A stretch of DNA of 64,000 bases from Bacteroidales bacterium (GTDB lineage: Bacteria > Bacteroidota > Bacteroidia > Bacteroidales > F082). Numbering within the stretch: position 1 is the stretch's first letter; every line of letters starts with the position of its first letter. A program made the translations under genes and the position numbers. Below the pieces are notes generated by a model, which was given only the letters and a program-made list of their open reading frames with translations, ran no database searches and had not been told where the DNA came from. This document shows positions 33,168-40,994 of the stretch, in pieces. Where the stretch lies: positions 116,993 to 180,992 of the forward strand of contig JANJXG010000010.1 in assembly GCA_024709145.1 (NCBI GenBank), written 5' to 3'.

Positions 33168-34631
33168 TTAAAGTGGAAGGGGGCCATTGGACTTAACATC
33201 CGACGGACTTGTTTCTTGCACAAGCTGTAGTTTAAGCCGCTGACCTTCCTGCTTCATAAATGCATAAGCATCTTCAAAATTGTTTCCGATCACACCATCA
33301 AGGATGGCTTCGCGGATGGCTGTTTTGATGGTTCCAACCGTCCTGCCGGGCTGAAGTCCAAAGGCTTCCATGATCATTTCTCCACTCACCGGAGGCTGCC
33401 AGTTTCTGATTTTGTCCTTGGCTTCGATTTCCTTCAGTTTCTGCCTGACAAGTTCGAAGTTGTCTCTGTATTTTTTGACTTTGTATTCATTCTTGGAAGT
33501 AATGTCTGCCTCACATAGCAGCATGAGGGCGTCAATGTCATCGCCGGCATCGAAAAGCAAGCGCCTGACAGCCGAATCGGTCACAATTTCCTGAGCCAGA
33601 ACGATGGGCCTAAGGTGAAGCAAAACAAGGTTTTGGACAAAACGCATGGGCTCACCCAAGGGCAGTCTGAAGTGTTTAAAAATTCCGGGGACCATTTTTG
33701 CGCCGCGAAATTCATGCCCGTGGAAGGTCCAGCCCTGCTGAGGATCAAATTTTTTGGTGGGCGGTTTGGCAATGTCGTGCAGAATGGCCGACCACCGAAG
33801 CCAAAGGTCGTCAGAGGTCAGGCAAAGATTATCGAGTACTTCCAGCGTATGATAAAAATTGTCTTTGTGACTTTTTCCGTTGATTGTTTCAATGCCTTGC
33901 AATGCAGCCATTTGCGGGAAAATTATCTGAAGAAGACCGGCGTCGAAAAGCAGTTTGAAACCAATGGAAGGTTTGGGTGCAAGGATGATTTTATTCAACT
34001 CATCGGCCACGCGTTCAATTGAAATGATTCGGATACGGTTTTTGTTGCGGCTGATGGCCTGAAAGGAATCAGCATCGATCGTGAAGCGGAGCTGAGTGGC
34101 AAAACGGATGGCCCGCATCATGCGCAAAGGATCGTCAGAATAGGTAATGTCGGCATCGAGTGGTGTACGCAGGATGCCTTTACTGAGGTCGTTGAGACCC
34201 GAAAACGGGTCGATGAGTTGACCATAATCAGTTTCATTTAAACTGATGGCAAATGCGTTGATGGTGAAATCTCGGCGTTTTTGGTCGTCCTCGAGGGTAC
34301 CAGTACTCACTTCAGGTTTTCGGCTCAGGTGTTGATAGGATTCTTTCCGTGCACCAACAAATTCAACCACCATATCCTGATAACGAATCATGGCAGTGCC
34401 AAACTGACCATAATATCTTGCGTCATGGTGGTTTCCAAGACGTTCTGCTACTTGTTGGGCGAAAGCGATTCCATCACCAACTACCACTATATCAATATCT
34501 TTACACTCTCTTTCAAGGAGAATATCTCTAACGTAGCCTCCAATAACATAGGCAGGCTCATTCCTGCTTTTTGCGATGGCTGCAACCACAGTGAAAAGTC
34601 TGGAAGAAATATATGGACGCAAATCTTTCAT
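33168..34631 (-). CDS. CCA tRNA nucleotidyltransferase / poly(A) polymerase family protein with HD domain
   Basis: A 487-residue class II nucleotidyltransferase. The head domain has YVIGGYVRDILL (GGxVRD) and CKDIDIVVVGDG with the two metal-binding Asp residues, then RRDFTINAFAI and DDPLRMMRAIRFA. A downstream HD domain has the ILHDIAKPP signature. In Bacteroidota this arrangement is annotated as HD-domain CCA tRNA nucleotidyltransferase. It completes or repairs the tRNA 3-prime CCA end. CCA addition versus A-only addition cannot be told from these motifs. It precedes miaA. Confidence 0.92.
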   Translation of the reverse strand: MKDLRPYISSRLFTVVAAIAKSRNEPAYVIGGYVRDILLERECKDIDIVVVGDGIAFAQQVAERLGNHHDARYYGQFGTAMIRYQDMVVEFVGARKESYQHLSRKPEVSTGTLEDDQKRRDFTINAFAISLNETDYGQLIDPFSGLNDLSKGILRTPLDADITYSDDPLRMMRAIRFATQLRFTIDADSFQAISRNKNRIRIISIERVADELNKIILAPKPSIGFKLLFDAGLLQIIFPQMAALQGIETINGKSHKDNFYHTLEVLDNLCLTSDDLWLRWSAILHDIAKPPTKKFDPQQGWTFHGHEFRGAKMVPGIFKHFRLPLGEPMRFVQNLVLLHLRPIVLAQEIVTDSAVRRLLFDAGDDIDALMLLCEADITSKNEYKVKKYRDNFELVRQKLKEIEAKDKIRNWQPPVSGEMIMEAFGLQPGRTVGTIKTAIREAILDGVIGNNFEDAYAFMKQEGQRLKLQLVQETSPSDVKSNGPLPL

Positions 34632-34734
34632 AGGCCGGCAAAGTTACGAAAAACAAGCTGAAGCATGATGTTCCCGGTAACCACAGAAATCAGTGCTGTA
34701 GCGACGCCCTTTGAAGGTAAAGACGCTCGGATGA

Positions 34735-35829
34735 TCAGGCTATCTTGTATTTTTTGCCCGGAAGGGCAATCAAAATGCCATCGAATTCAAGGGTAAGCAA
34801 AACACCTGCCAGTTTGGATGCTGTGAAACCACTGCGAAGCATGATGTCGTCGATGCCGCATTCTTTTTCCTGGCCAAAGACATCCATTACTTTTTGCTCC
34901 TCCTCAGAGTAGGTCCGGAAGAGCTGGGTTTGAACAGCACTGTTTTTTTTGCTGCTCCAGCCAAGAAGGTATCGCAGATTCGAGGCGTTTTCGATCAATG
35001 ATGCCCTGTTGGTTCTGATCAGATAATTACAGCCTTCACTGAAGGTGTCGCCTATCCTTCCAGGAACGGCCAGCACATCCCTGTTGTAGGAATTGGCAAT
35101 ATCAGCTGTGATGAGTGCGCCACCTTTTTTCGCTGATTCAACCACCACCAGAGCATCGATCATGCCGGCCACGATGCGGTTTCGTCGCGGAAAATTTTCC
35201 CTGTCTGGATTGGTTCCTGACATGAACTCGGTCAGAAGTCCGCCATGAAGCATCATCTTGTCGGCAAGATTTTTATTCACATAAGGATAGATTCTGTCGA
35301 GGCCATGTGCGAGTACACCGATGGTTGGTAACTGATTTTTTATTGCAGCACGGTGGGCGTATGTATCGATGCCATAGGCCAGTCCGCTCACGATCATGAC
35401 ATCATCGTTTTTAAGCTCTTCGGCGAGGTGATCACAAAAAAGCCGGCCATAATCGCTGGCGTTTCGCGTGCCAACCACCCCGATCACCCGCTGCATATTG
35501 AGGTCGGAGGTGCCTTTGTAATACAGCACCATTGGGCTGTCAGCGCAGTGCTGAAGCCTTTTGGGATAGTTTTTATCCAGGTAAAACAAAATGCTGATGT
35601 TTTTTTTGGCAGCATATTCAATCTCTGCTTCGGCTCTTTGAAGCACCTGTTGGTGCACGATTGACTGAATTGTCTGCGCACCGATACCCGGAATTTTTTC
35701 AAGTTGTTTTTTCTTTTCTTTGAAAACTGCTTCGGGGCCGCCACAGTAGGCAACAAGTTTTTTACCAACCACATCACCAACTCCCGGTATGAGAGTCAGG
35801 CCAATTTTATACAAAAGCTGTTCGGACAT
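34735..35829 (-). CDS. dprA: DNA-processing protein DprA
   Basis: A 364-residue protein with an N-terminal helix-hairpin-helix/SAM-like region (LTLIPGVGDVVGKKLVAY, LEKIPGIGAQTIQS), the central Rossmann DprA domain (VIGVVGTRNASDYGR, SGLAYGIDTYAHRAAI, GVLAHGLDRIYP) and a C-terminal winged-helix-like domain ending LTLEFDGILIALPGKKY. DprA loads RecA on incoming ssDNA during transformation. The ATG at 35829 is preferred over upstream in-frame codons because a TAATTTTG -7 box is 6 bases upstream (35835-35842). No other competence genes are in the window. Confidence 0.95.
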   Translation of the reverse strand: MSEQLLYKIGLTLIPGVGDVVGKKLVAYCGGPEAVFKEKKKQLEKIPGIGAQTIQSIVHQQVLQRAEAEIEYAAKKNISILFYLDKNYPKRLQHCADSPMVLYYKGTSDLNMQRVIGVVGTRNASDYGRLFCDHLAEELKNDDVMIVSGLAYGIDTYAHRAAIKNQLPTIGVLAHGLDRIYPYVNKNLADKMMLHGGLLTEFMSGTNPDRENFPRRNRIVAGMIDALVVVESAKKGGALITADIANSYNRDVLAVPGRIGDTFSEGCNYLIRTNRASLIENASNLRYLLGWSSKKNSAVQTQLFRTYSEEEQKVMDVFGQEKECGIDDIMLRSGFTASKLAGVLLTLEFDGILIALPGKKYKIA

Positions 35830-35834
35830 GGGGT

Positions 35835-35863
35835 CAAAATTAGGATAAAAAATGGTACTTTTG
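35835..35863. promoter_or_regulatory. Divergent -7 elements between dprA and the glycosyltransferase gene
   Basis: On the minus strand TAATTTTG (35842-35835) lies just upstream of dprA. On the plus strand TACTTTTG is at 35856-35863. Both match TAnnTTTG. They lie 14 bases apart, so the two divergent transcripts start nearly back to back and leaders would be short. Confidence 0.5.
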
Positions 35864-35881
35864 TTTAAAAGAGCGAATTTG

Positions 35882-36970
35882 TTGCCACAGAAAACCATCG
35901 TTGTAGCCCCGCTGGATTGGGGTATCGGGCATGCAAGCCGCATGATTCCGGTCATTCGGCAATTGATTACCCTCAATCAGCGGCTTGTCATCGCTGCAGC
36001 AGGAGCGCCGCTATCGTTGCTTCGACAGGCTTTTCCTTCGGTTGATTATGTTTCTTATCCGGCGCCGGTTCCCCGTTACGGGAGAGGAGATTCATTGCTG
36101 TGGCCGCTGCTGATGCAATTGCCCGGCTGGTGGCGTCAATACCGTGCCGATCAGCATCAAATGGAAGCTATCGTAAGTCAGGTAGAAGCTGATGCTGTGA
36201 TTTCTGACAACAGATTCGGGGCATTCAGCAAAACGGTACCCTCCGTTTTTGTCACACATCAGATTCACATCAAAGCACCCGGTCTTTTGAAGCTAAGTGA
36301 GTTTCTGCTTTTCGAAATCAACAAAAGGATCGTTTCAAATTATTCAGCTTGCTGGATTCCCGACTGGCCTGGTGAAGAGGCTTTGTCGGCAGCACTTTCG
36401 CAACCTCCTTTTGAACACCTGCCCTGCCATTGGATCGGGCCCCTGAGCCGGTTTATGCATCCTGTGGAAAATCAAAATGCTGCCGGCTTTGATGCGGCTG
36501 ATATTTTTATTATGTTGTCGGGACCAGAACCACAGCGTAGTTTGCTTGAGCAATCAGTGTTAAGGCATTTTGCCAATACAACGAGAAAGGTTTTGATTGT
36601 AAGAGGCTTGCCCGGAAATAATGAAGCCGTTTCGTCGGGACCAAACATCAGAATGGAAAATCATCTGGGCGATGCCGAAATGTATTTTCAGTTAAAAAAT
36701 GCCGGTCGGGTGATTGCGCGTGCCGGCTATTCAACCATTATGGATCTGGTAGCATGTAACCGGTCGGCAACACTTATTCCGACCCCAGGGCAGCCAGAAC
36801 AGGAGTATCTTGCAGCTGTCTTAGCGAAAAAGGGATATTTCGAACAGCTTAAACAGCGTGATATCAGCAAAGCCGGTTTCAGCTTTCCAACAGCGATACC
36901 CTTGAAAGAATTCCATGGCACCGATGACAGACTTCTTCTTCATTTGAAGAATTGGCTTGTATCGCTGTAG
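35882..36970 (+). CDS. MurG-like glycosyltransferase family protein
   Basis: A 362-residue GT-B fold protein. The N-terminus has VAPLDWGIGHASRMIPVIR, typical of an uncharacterised family of GT28-like transferases in Bacteroidota, and the C-terminal nucleotide-sugar half has RAGYSTIMDLVACNRSATLI followed by TPGQPEQEYLA. I cannot name donor or acceptor. The TTG at 35882 is chosen because the upstream ATG at 35852 sits before and over the TACTTTTG promoter box, and the TTG start puts the first beta strand at the N-terminus as in relatives. If transcription starts further upstream, the ATG could be right. Confidence 0.8.
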   Translation: MPQKTIVVAPLDWGIGHASRMIPVIRQLITLNQRLVIAAAGAPLSLLRQAFPSVDYVSYPAPVPRYGRGDSLLWPLLMQLPGWWRQYRADQHQMEAIVSQVEADAVISDNRFGAFSKTVPSVFVTHQIHIKAPGLLKLSEFLLFEINKRIVSNYSACWIPDWPGEEALSAALSQPPFEHLPCHWIGPLSRFMHPVENQNAAGFDAADIFIMLSGPEPQRSLLEQSVLRHFANTTRKVLIVRGLPGNNEAVSSGPNIRMENHLGDAEMYFQLKNAGRVIARAGYSTIMDLVACNRSATLIPTPGQPEQEYLAAVLAKKGYFEQLKQRDISKAGFSFPTAIPLKEFHGTDDRLLLHLKNWLVSL

Positions 36971-36975
36971 ATTAT

Positions 36976-36983
36976 TACTTTTG
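36976..36983 (+). promoter_or_regulatory. -7 element of the hemerythrin-regulator operon (TACTTTTG)
   Basis: TACTTTTG matches TAnnTTTG, with a TTG at 36952-36954 giving a 21-base spacer. The gene ATG is 21 bases downstream. Confidence 0.55.
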
Positions 36984-37003
36984 CAAAAAAATGCTTTTCG
37001 ATC

Positions 37004-37741
37004 ATGCTGATTCACCAGGATATGAAAATGGCGGAGGTGATCCACCTTAACCACCATCTTTTGCATGTTATTAACCGTTTTGGCATCCAGCTGGGTTATG
37101 GTGAAAAGACTGTAAGCCAGCTCTGTCAGGCACACGACATTCCGCTTTCATTTTTTCTTGAAATCGTCAACACTTTTCACGATCCTTCCTATTTTCCGAT
37201 CGAAAATATGCTGCAGTTCAAGGCAAGCCTGCTGATCAATTACCTGCACCAAACACATCGTTATTACCTCGATTTCAGAATCCCTGAAATCGCCAACTAC
37301 ATCAAGCGGTTGTCGGATGATAAGGCCTTCAGTGAGGATATCAAAGGCTTGTTACAGCATTTTTTTAATCAATACACCAGCGAGCTCACCACCCACATCA
37401 ACAAGGAAGAGCAAAGGGTTTATCCTTATGTGCTTGAACTTGAAAGATTTCTGAGTTCTGAGCATTCCGATCAGGCTTTGATTCAGCGACTTAAAGCCTA
37501 CTCCATTCACGAATATGAGGAAGACCATGATGACGTGGAAGCCAAACTGTTCGATTTGAAGAATATTCTCATCAAATACATACCCGAACCAACCGACAGC
37601 AGGATTCTCAACCTGATTTTGCATGAGCTCTTTGAATTGGAGCGTGACCTCAACAACCATGCACACATCGAAGATTTGATTTTGGTTCCGATTGTTGATA
37701 AAATGGAACAAGCGTTTCACGCACGCACAGTCTCATCCTGA
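37004..37741 (+). CDS. Hemerythrin-like RIC/ScdA-family protein
   Basis: A 245-residue protein. Residues 1-60 resemble the ScdA-N (DUF542) domain of iron-sulfur repair proteins: EVIHLNHHLLHVINRFGIQLGYG with following QLCQAHDI. The Cys pair (FCCGG) normally present is missing. Residues 75-235 are a hemerythrin four-helix bundle with candidate di-iron ligands His82/His85, His131, Glu135, His169, His175, His207 and His221. Such proteins repair Fe-S clusters after nitrosative or oxidative stress. The next gene, 2 bases downstream, encodes a LuxR-type regulator, so the pair may sense or respond to NO or O2. RIC assignment is moderate because the cysteines are absent. Confidence 0.8.
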   Translation: MLIHQDMKMAEVIHLNHHLLHVINRFGIQLGYGEKTVSQLCQAHDIPLSFFLEIVNTFHDPSYFPIENMLQFKASLLINYLHQTHRYYLDFRIPEIANYIKRLSDDKAFSEDIKGLLQHFFNQYTSELTTHINKEEQRVYPYVLELERFLSSEHSDQALIQRLKAYSIHEYEEDHDDVEAKLFDLKNILIKYIPEPTDSRILNLILHELFELERDLNNHAHIEDLILVPIVDKMEQAFHARTVSS

Positions 37742-37743
37742 TC

Positions 37744-38355
37744 ATGAGCGAAATCATACACATGCTGATAATTGAACCTTCTTTTATTGTCAGAGAGGGT
37801 GTCAAAACGCTGTTTAGTCAAATGGGGCTGGCTTACCGGGTTGATGAAGTTGAGACGCTGCGCGATAATCTTCCCCGGCTGATTGAAAAATTCAACCCGC
37901 AGCTCTTGCTTGTGAATCAGGAGCAGCTGTTCAGGCAATGGGCCGGCAACAGAAGCAGTGCCGGATTCTCCGGCCTGATCATTGCAGGAATCTGCTATGG
38001 TGAAATGGCTTCACACCATGGAGCACATGTCGATTTTAGCCTGAATATCCATTCTCCCAAGCCGGTAATTATGCAGCAGATGCAGGAAATGCTACAAAAA
38101 TCTGGTCTAGCCGGAACGGCGAATGAAAGCGAGTCAATTAGCGAAAGGGAAACAGAGGTTTTGAGGTTTGTTGCCCTGGGACTTACGAACAACGAAATCA
38201 GTGAAAAGCTCTATATCAGCGTTCATACTGTGATGACTCACCGGAAAAACATCACACGTAAACTTGGTATTAAAACAGTTTCCGGTTTAACTGTGTATGC
38301 AATTCTCAATAAAATTGTCGAGGCCGGAGAGCTAAAGGGCAGCAGCAGAGAATAG
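37744..38355 (+). CDS. LuxR-type transcription factor with a pseudo-receiver domain
   Basis: A 203-residue protein with a CheY-like N-terminal domain (about 1-120) and a LuxR/FixJ helix-turn-helix (ISERETEVLRFVALGLTNNE, and SVHTVMTHRKNITRKLG, about 136-190). The phosphoacceptor Asp at the end of strand 3 is replaced: PQLLLVNQEQL has Asn58, and the acidic pair at strand 1 is reduced to Glu11. The domain is therefore unlikely to be controlled by phosphorylation. It is the second gene of an operon with the hemerythrin-like protein, which may be its input (inference). The target genes are unknown; flavodoxin lies just downstream. Confidence 0.88.
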   Translation: MSEIIHMLIIEPSFIVREGVKTLFSQMGLAYRVDEVETLRDNLPRLIEKFNPQLLLVNQEQLFRQWAGNRSSAGFSGLIIAGICYGEMASHHGAHVDFSLNIHSPKPVIMQQMQEMLQKSGLAGTANESESISERETEVLRFVALGLTNNEISEKLYISVHTVMTHRKNITRKLGIKTVSGLTVYAILNKIVEAGELKGSSRE

Positions 38356-38472
38356 CATCTGGTTTCTCATATATTATTGAATTGCAATAATCTGTAAAAA
38401 AACAAACCGATTTCCGGCAGATTTTTAACGCTTTTTTTAATCCTCATCAAACAAAACTCACTTGAAATTGTC

Positions 38473-38480
38473 TATTTTTG
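38473..38480 (+). promoter_or_regulatory. -7 element of the flavodoxin gene (TATTTTTG)
   Basis: TATTTTTG matches TAnnTTTG, 36 bases before the ATG. No obvious dyad overlaps it, so no repressor site is proposed. Confidence 0.5.
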
Positions 38481-38515
38481 CACGCTAATTTAGAAAAGAT
38501 ATAAATAAGAGATAA

Positions 38516-39016
38516 ATGAAAACTGTCGGAATTTTCTACGGATCAACCTCTGGGACAACAAAAACTGCTGCCGAAAAGATTGCCAAAGCTTTTGGAAAAG
38601 ATGCAGAGTTGCACAATATCAGAGAAGCAACTACTTCGATGATAGCCTCTTACACAAATTTAATTTTTGGCACCAGCGCCTGGGGTATCGGTGATATGCA
38701 GGACGATTGGGAGGATTTTGTGGATAACCTGTCAGAAATTGACTTTACGGGAAAGAAAATAGCGCTATTTGGCCTGGGTGATCAGGAAGAATATCCCGAG
38801 AGTTTTGTCGATGGCCTGGGTACCTTGTATTGCCGTCTTCCCGAAAAGGATGGAGTAGTAGGATTCTGGCCTACAGAAGGTTATAAGTTTTACTTTAGTC
38901 TGGCCGAGAAAGACGGACAGTTCGTGGGCTTGCCAATCGACGACCATCAGCAACCCGAACTCACTGATAAAAGAGTAAAGGAATGGGTTGCTCAGCTCAA
39001 AAAAGAATTTGTGTAA
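38516..39016 (+). CDS. fldA: Flavodoxin
   Basis: A 166-residue long-chain flavodoxin. The FMN phosphate loop is FYGSTSGTTKTAA at residues 7-19, with the flavin-contact loops GTSAWGIGDMQDDWEDF and GLGDQEEYPESFVDGLG, including the conserved Trp and Tyr. It shuttles low-potential electrons and commonly replaces ferredoxin under iron limitation. It is a single-gene unit with its own promoter and terminator, downstream of the hemerythrin-regulator operon and upstream of an iron/heme uptake locus, consistent with an iron-stress neighbourhood. Confidence 0.97.
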   Translation: MKTVGIFYGSTSGTTKTAAEKIAKAFGKDAELHNIREATTSMIASYTNLIFGTSAWGIGDMQDDWEDFVDNLSEIDFTGKKIALFGLGDQEEYPESFVDGLGTLYCRLPEKDGVVGFWPTEGYKFYFSLAEKDGQFVGLPIDDHQQPELTDKRVKEWVAQLKKEFV

Positions 39017-39042
39017 CTCATCGTTTGCACCGAGTTTTTTAG

Positions 39043-39068
39043 ACAGCCTTTTTCGGGCTGTTTTTTGT
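39043..39068. terminator. Terminator after the flavodoxin gene
   Basis: ACAGCC (39043-39048) pairs with GGCTGT (39056-39061), followed by TTTTTTGTTTTTT. Confidence 0.8.
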
Positions 39069-39161
39069 TTTTTAAACCCGCTTTTTGTCTTTCGACTACC
39101 TAAAACAGGGTATTCTTGTCCGAAAACAGCTTTTGCTTTTCGGCAGATTCATTTTTTGCAT

Positions 39162-39169
39162 TAATTTTG
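39162..39169 (+). promoter_or_regulatory. -7 element (TAATTTTG) of the small membrane protein gene
   Basis: TAATTTTG matches TAnnTTTG, 17 bases before the ATG at 39187. It supports that short start and argues against a longer frame from 39085. Confidence 0.5.
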
Positions 39170-39186
39170 CAATCTCAAAGAATCAA

Positions 39187-39552
39187 ATGTCAAGAGACAA
39201 CGCTACATCAAAGTCCATCAAGCTGATAATGGCTTTCGCCATTTTCTGGATGGTTATTGGCGACCTGATCACCTATCATCAGGAGAAAATCTTTGGCACG
39301 AATTTCTACGAACATCATTCTCCTTTTACGAAACCTGGCGGCAAAGATGACGGAAAAACCAGTCACCTGAAGGTTTCGAAAGATTTTGATAAGCAATCGT
39401 GGTTCAAAACCGACCTGATTGCCTGTCAACAAGGAGCTATACTTCCTTCTGTTTCGCAATACAGCCTGTTTCTTTCCCCAAAACCTTACCTGGTACTCAG
39501 GCATCAGTGTTTGCGTAATATCCTGTCGCTGAGGGGTCCGCCTGCTATTTAA
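39187..39552 (+). CDS. Small single-pass membrane protein, function unknown
   Basis: A 121-residue protein with one N-terminal membrane helix (KLIMAFAIFWMVIGDLITY) and a soluble part with NFYEHHSPFTKPGG and a C-terminal segment RHQCLRNILSLRGPPAI. No domain recognised. It might be a small hypothetical conserved in this group. It lies between the flavodoxin gene and the HmuY-like operon but has its own promoter box. Confidence 0.6.
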   Translation: MSRDNATSKSIKLIMAFAIFWMVIGDLITYHQEKIFGTNFYEHHSPFTKPGGKDDGKTSHLKVSKDFDKQSWFKTDLIACQQGAILPSVSQYSLFLSPKPYLVLRHQCLRNILSLRGPPAI

Positions 39553-39581
39553 GTCCATTATTCATCAATTCTGTTTTGTTG

Positions 39582-39609
39582 TCACATCCTTTTTAATCAC
39601 CGGATGTGA
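39582..39609. repeat. 8-bp inverted repeat upstream of the HmuY-like operon
   Basis: TCACATCC (39582-39589) and GGATGTGA (39602-39609) are perfectly complementary around a 12-base loop. No T run follows, so it is a weak terminator at best, and might be a regulator site; it lies before the promoter at 39620-39650. Confidence 0.45.
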
Positions 39610-39619
39610 GCTATATTTA

Positions 39620-39665
39620 TTTGGTGCGAAACAGCTTTGAATAATTTTTGCCACCATCAGGTGGC
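39620..39665 (+). promoter_or_regulatory. Promoter and overlapping dyad of the HmuY-like/TonB operon
   Basis: TTTG (39620-39623), 19 bases, then AATTTTTG (39643-39650, one mismatch to TAnnTTTG). GCCACC (39650-39655), ATCA, GGTGGC (39660-39665) is a perfect 6-bp inverted repeat over the expected transcription start. It may be an operator or a 5-prime mRNA hairpin. Confidence 0.5.
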
Positions 39666-39718
39666 GGGTTAAAAATTTCAGAATTACTCAATTATTTTTA
39701 TTTCAATCCATTAATCCA

Positions 39719-40984
39719 ATGAAAAAGAATTTACTTTTCATGTTTGCAGCTGTTTTTATGCTGCTGCTTCAAATGCAGGCTAACCCTGTCAACGACACTG
39801 TCACGATGGGGCCAAGTTATGCCAACGATGTTTTCTACAGCATGGCTAACGGTCATGTGAAAACCGAAACCCGCGCTAACTGGGACATTGCCTTTTACAC
39901 CTCCCGCTGGAGTGCAGGTGTTAGCATCAACGATGGAAGCGGTGTGATGCTTTATACCTATCCGCTGGGTGATGTCAGTGCATGGTCAAGCGTGGATGTT
40001 ACGGCCATCGAGAGCTGGACACCACTTTACAACTCAGATACCATCTGGGAAGATGGCGCATTTAACCGCAATGCCCTCGGACATCCTGATTATGGCTGGG
40101 GTGTATACAACACCATTAACCACGACGTGGTTGGCGATTCCATCTACATCGTGAAACTTGCCAATGGTTTGTTGAAGAAGCTCTTTATCGAGCGTAAAAA
40201 CTCAGTTACCAATACTTTTTATTTTAAATATGCTGACATCGACGGATCAAACGAGGTGAACGAAGTGCTCGATGTGACGCCCTATCAGGACACCAGGATG
40301 TTTATTTATTATTCGCTCACGATGCAACTAGTCATCGACCGTGAACCTGATATCAACAGCTGGGATCTGATGTTCAGTAAATATGCGGCCATCGTTTATG
40401 ACAACACGGGAGCACCTTCCAATTACCTGGTGGTAGGCATTACTTCCAACAATGAAGTGGGTGTGGCCAAACACCATCCGGTGACGCCCGACTTTGACGA
40501 TTGGACTGCCAAGCCGCTGGAGTATTACCGTACACCCATTGGACACAACTGGAAATCATTCAATATGACTTTGTTTCAATGGACTATCGAAGATTCAACG
40601 GTTTATTTTGTTGAAACCCGTCAGGGAGATATTTACAAGCTGGTGTTGGAATATTTCAGTGGGTCGGGATCGGGCAAAACAGGTCTCGTAAAAGAATTGA
40701 TTTCGCTCGTTTCCATAGATGAGCCAGGAATCGCCGGCCAGGAGCAGCTTGTTTATCCTAACCCCGCTAGCAGCGGAATCTATGTTAAACAGCAGGCATC
40801 AAGCGGACAATCGATTGAGGTTCGCCTCCTGGATATCACCGGAAAAGTGGTTCATTCTTCCCGTTTTGTGCAGGGTGGTGGAGACCTCTACCTGCCCCTT
40901 GATGATATGAATCAGGGAGTTTATCTGATTGAAACCATCAGCGGAGAAAAACGCAGTATCAGCAAATTTATCATTAACAGGTAA
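39719..40984 (+). CDS. HmuY-like protein with T9SS C-terminal sorting domain
   Basis: A 421-residue exported protein: signal peptide, an HmuY-like body of about 310 residues (WDIAFYTSRWSAGVSINDG, MFSKYAAIVYD, the paired strands of the HmuY fold) and a T9SS type A sorting domain (LVYPNPASSGIYVK ... GVYLIETISG, last ~75 residues). HmuY in Porphyromonas is a heme-binding lipoprotein that takes heme from host proteins; here the T9SS tail predicts release or surface attachment through the outer membrane. It is the first gene of an operon with a TonB receptor and a second HmuY-like lipoprotein. The ligand is probably heme, but this is by analogy. Confidence 0.88.
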   Translation: MKKNLLFMFAAVFMLLLQMQANPVNDTVTMGPSYANDVFYSMANGHVKTETRANWDIAFYTSRWSAGVSINDGSGVMLYTYPLGDVSAWSSVDVTAIESWTPLYNSDTIWEDGAFNRNALGHPDYGWGVYNTINHDVVGDSIYIVKLANGLLKKLFIERKNSVTNTFYFKYADIDGSNEVNEVLDVTPYQDTRMFIYYSLTMQLVIDREPDINSWDLMFSKYAAIVYDNTGAPSNYLVVGITSNNEVGVAKHHPVTPDFDDWTAKPLEYYRTPIGHNWKSFNMTLFQWTIEDSTVYFVETRQGDIYKLVLEYFSGSGSGKTGLVKELISLVSIDEPGIAGQEQLVYPNPASSGIYVKQQASSGQSIEVRLLDITGKVVHSSRFVQGGGDLYLPLDDMNQGVYLIETISGEKRSISKFIINR

Positions 40985-40994
40985 CAATTTACCG

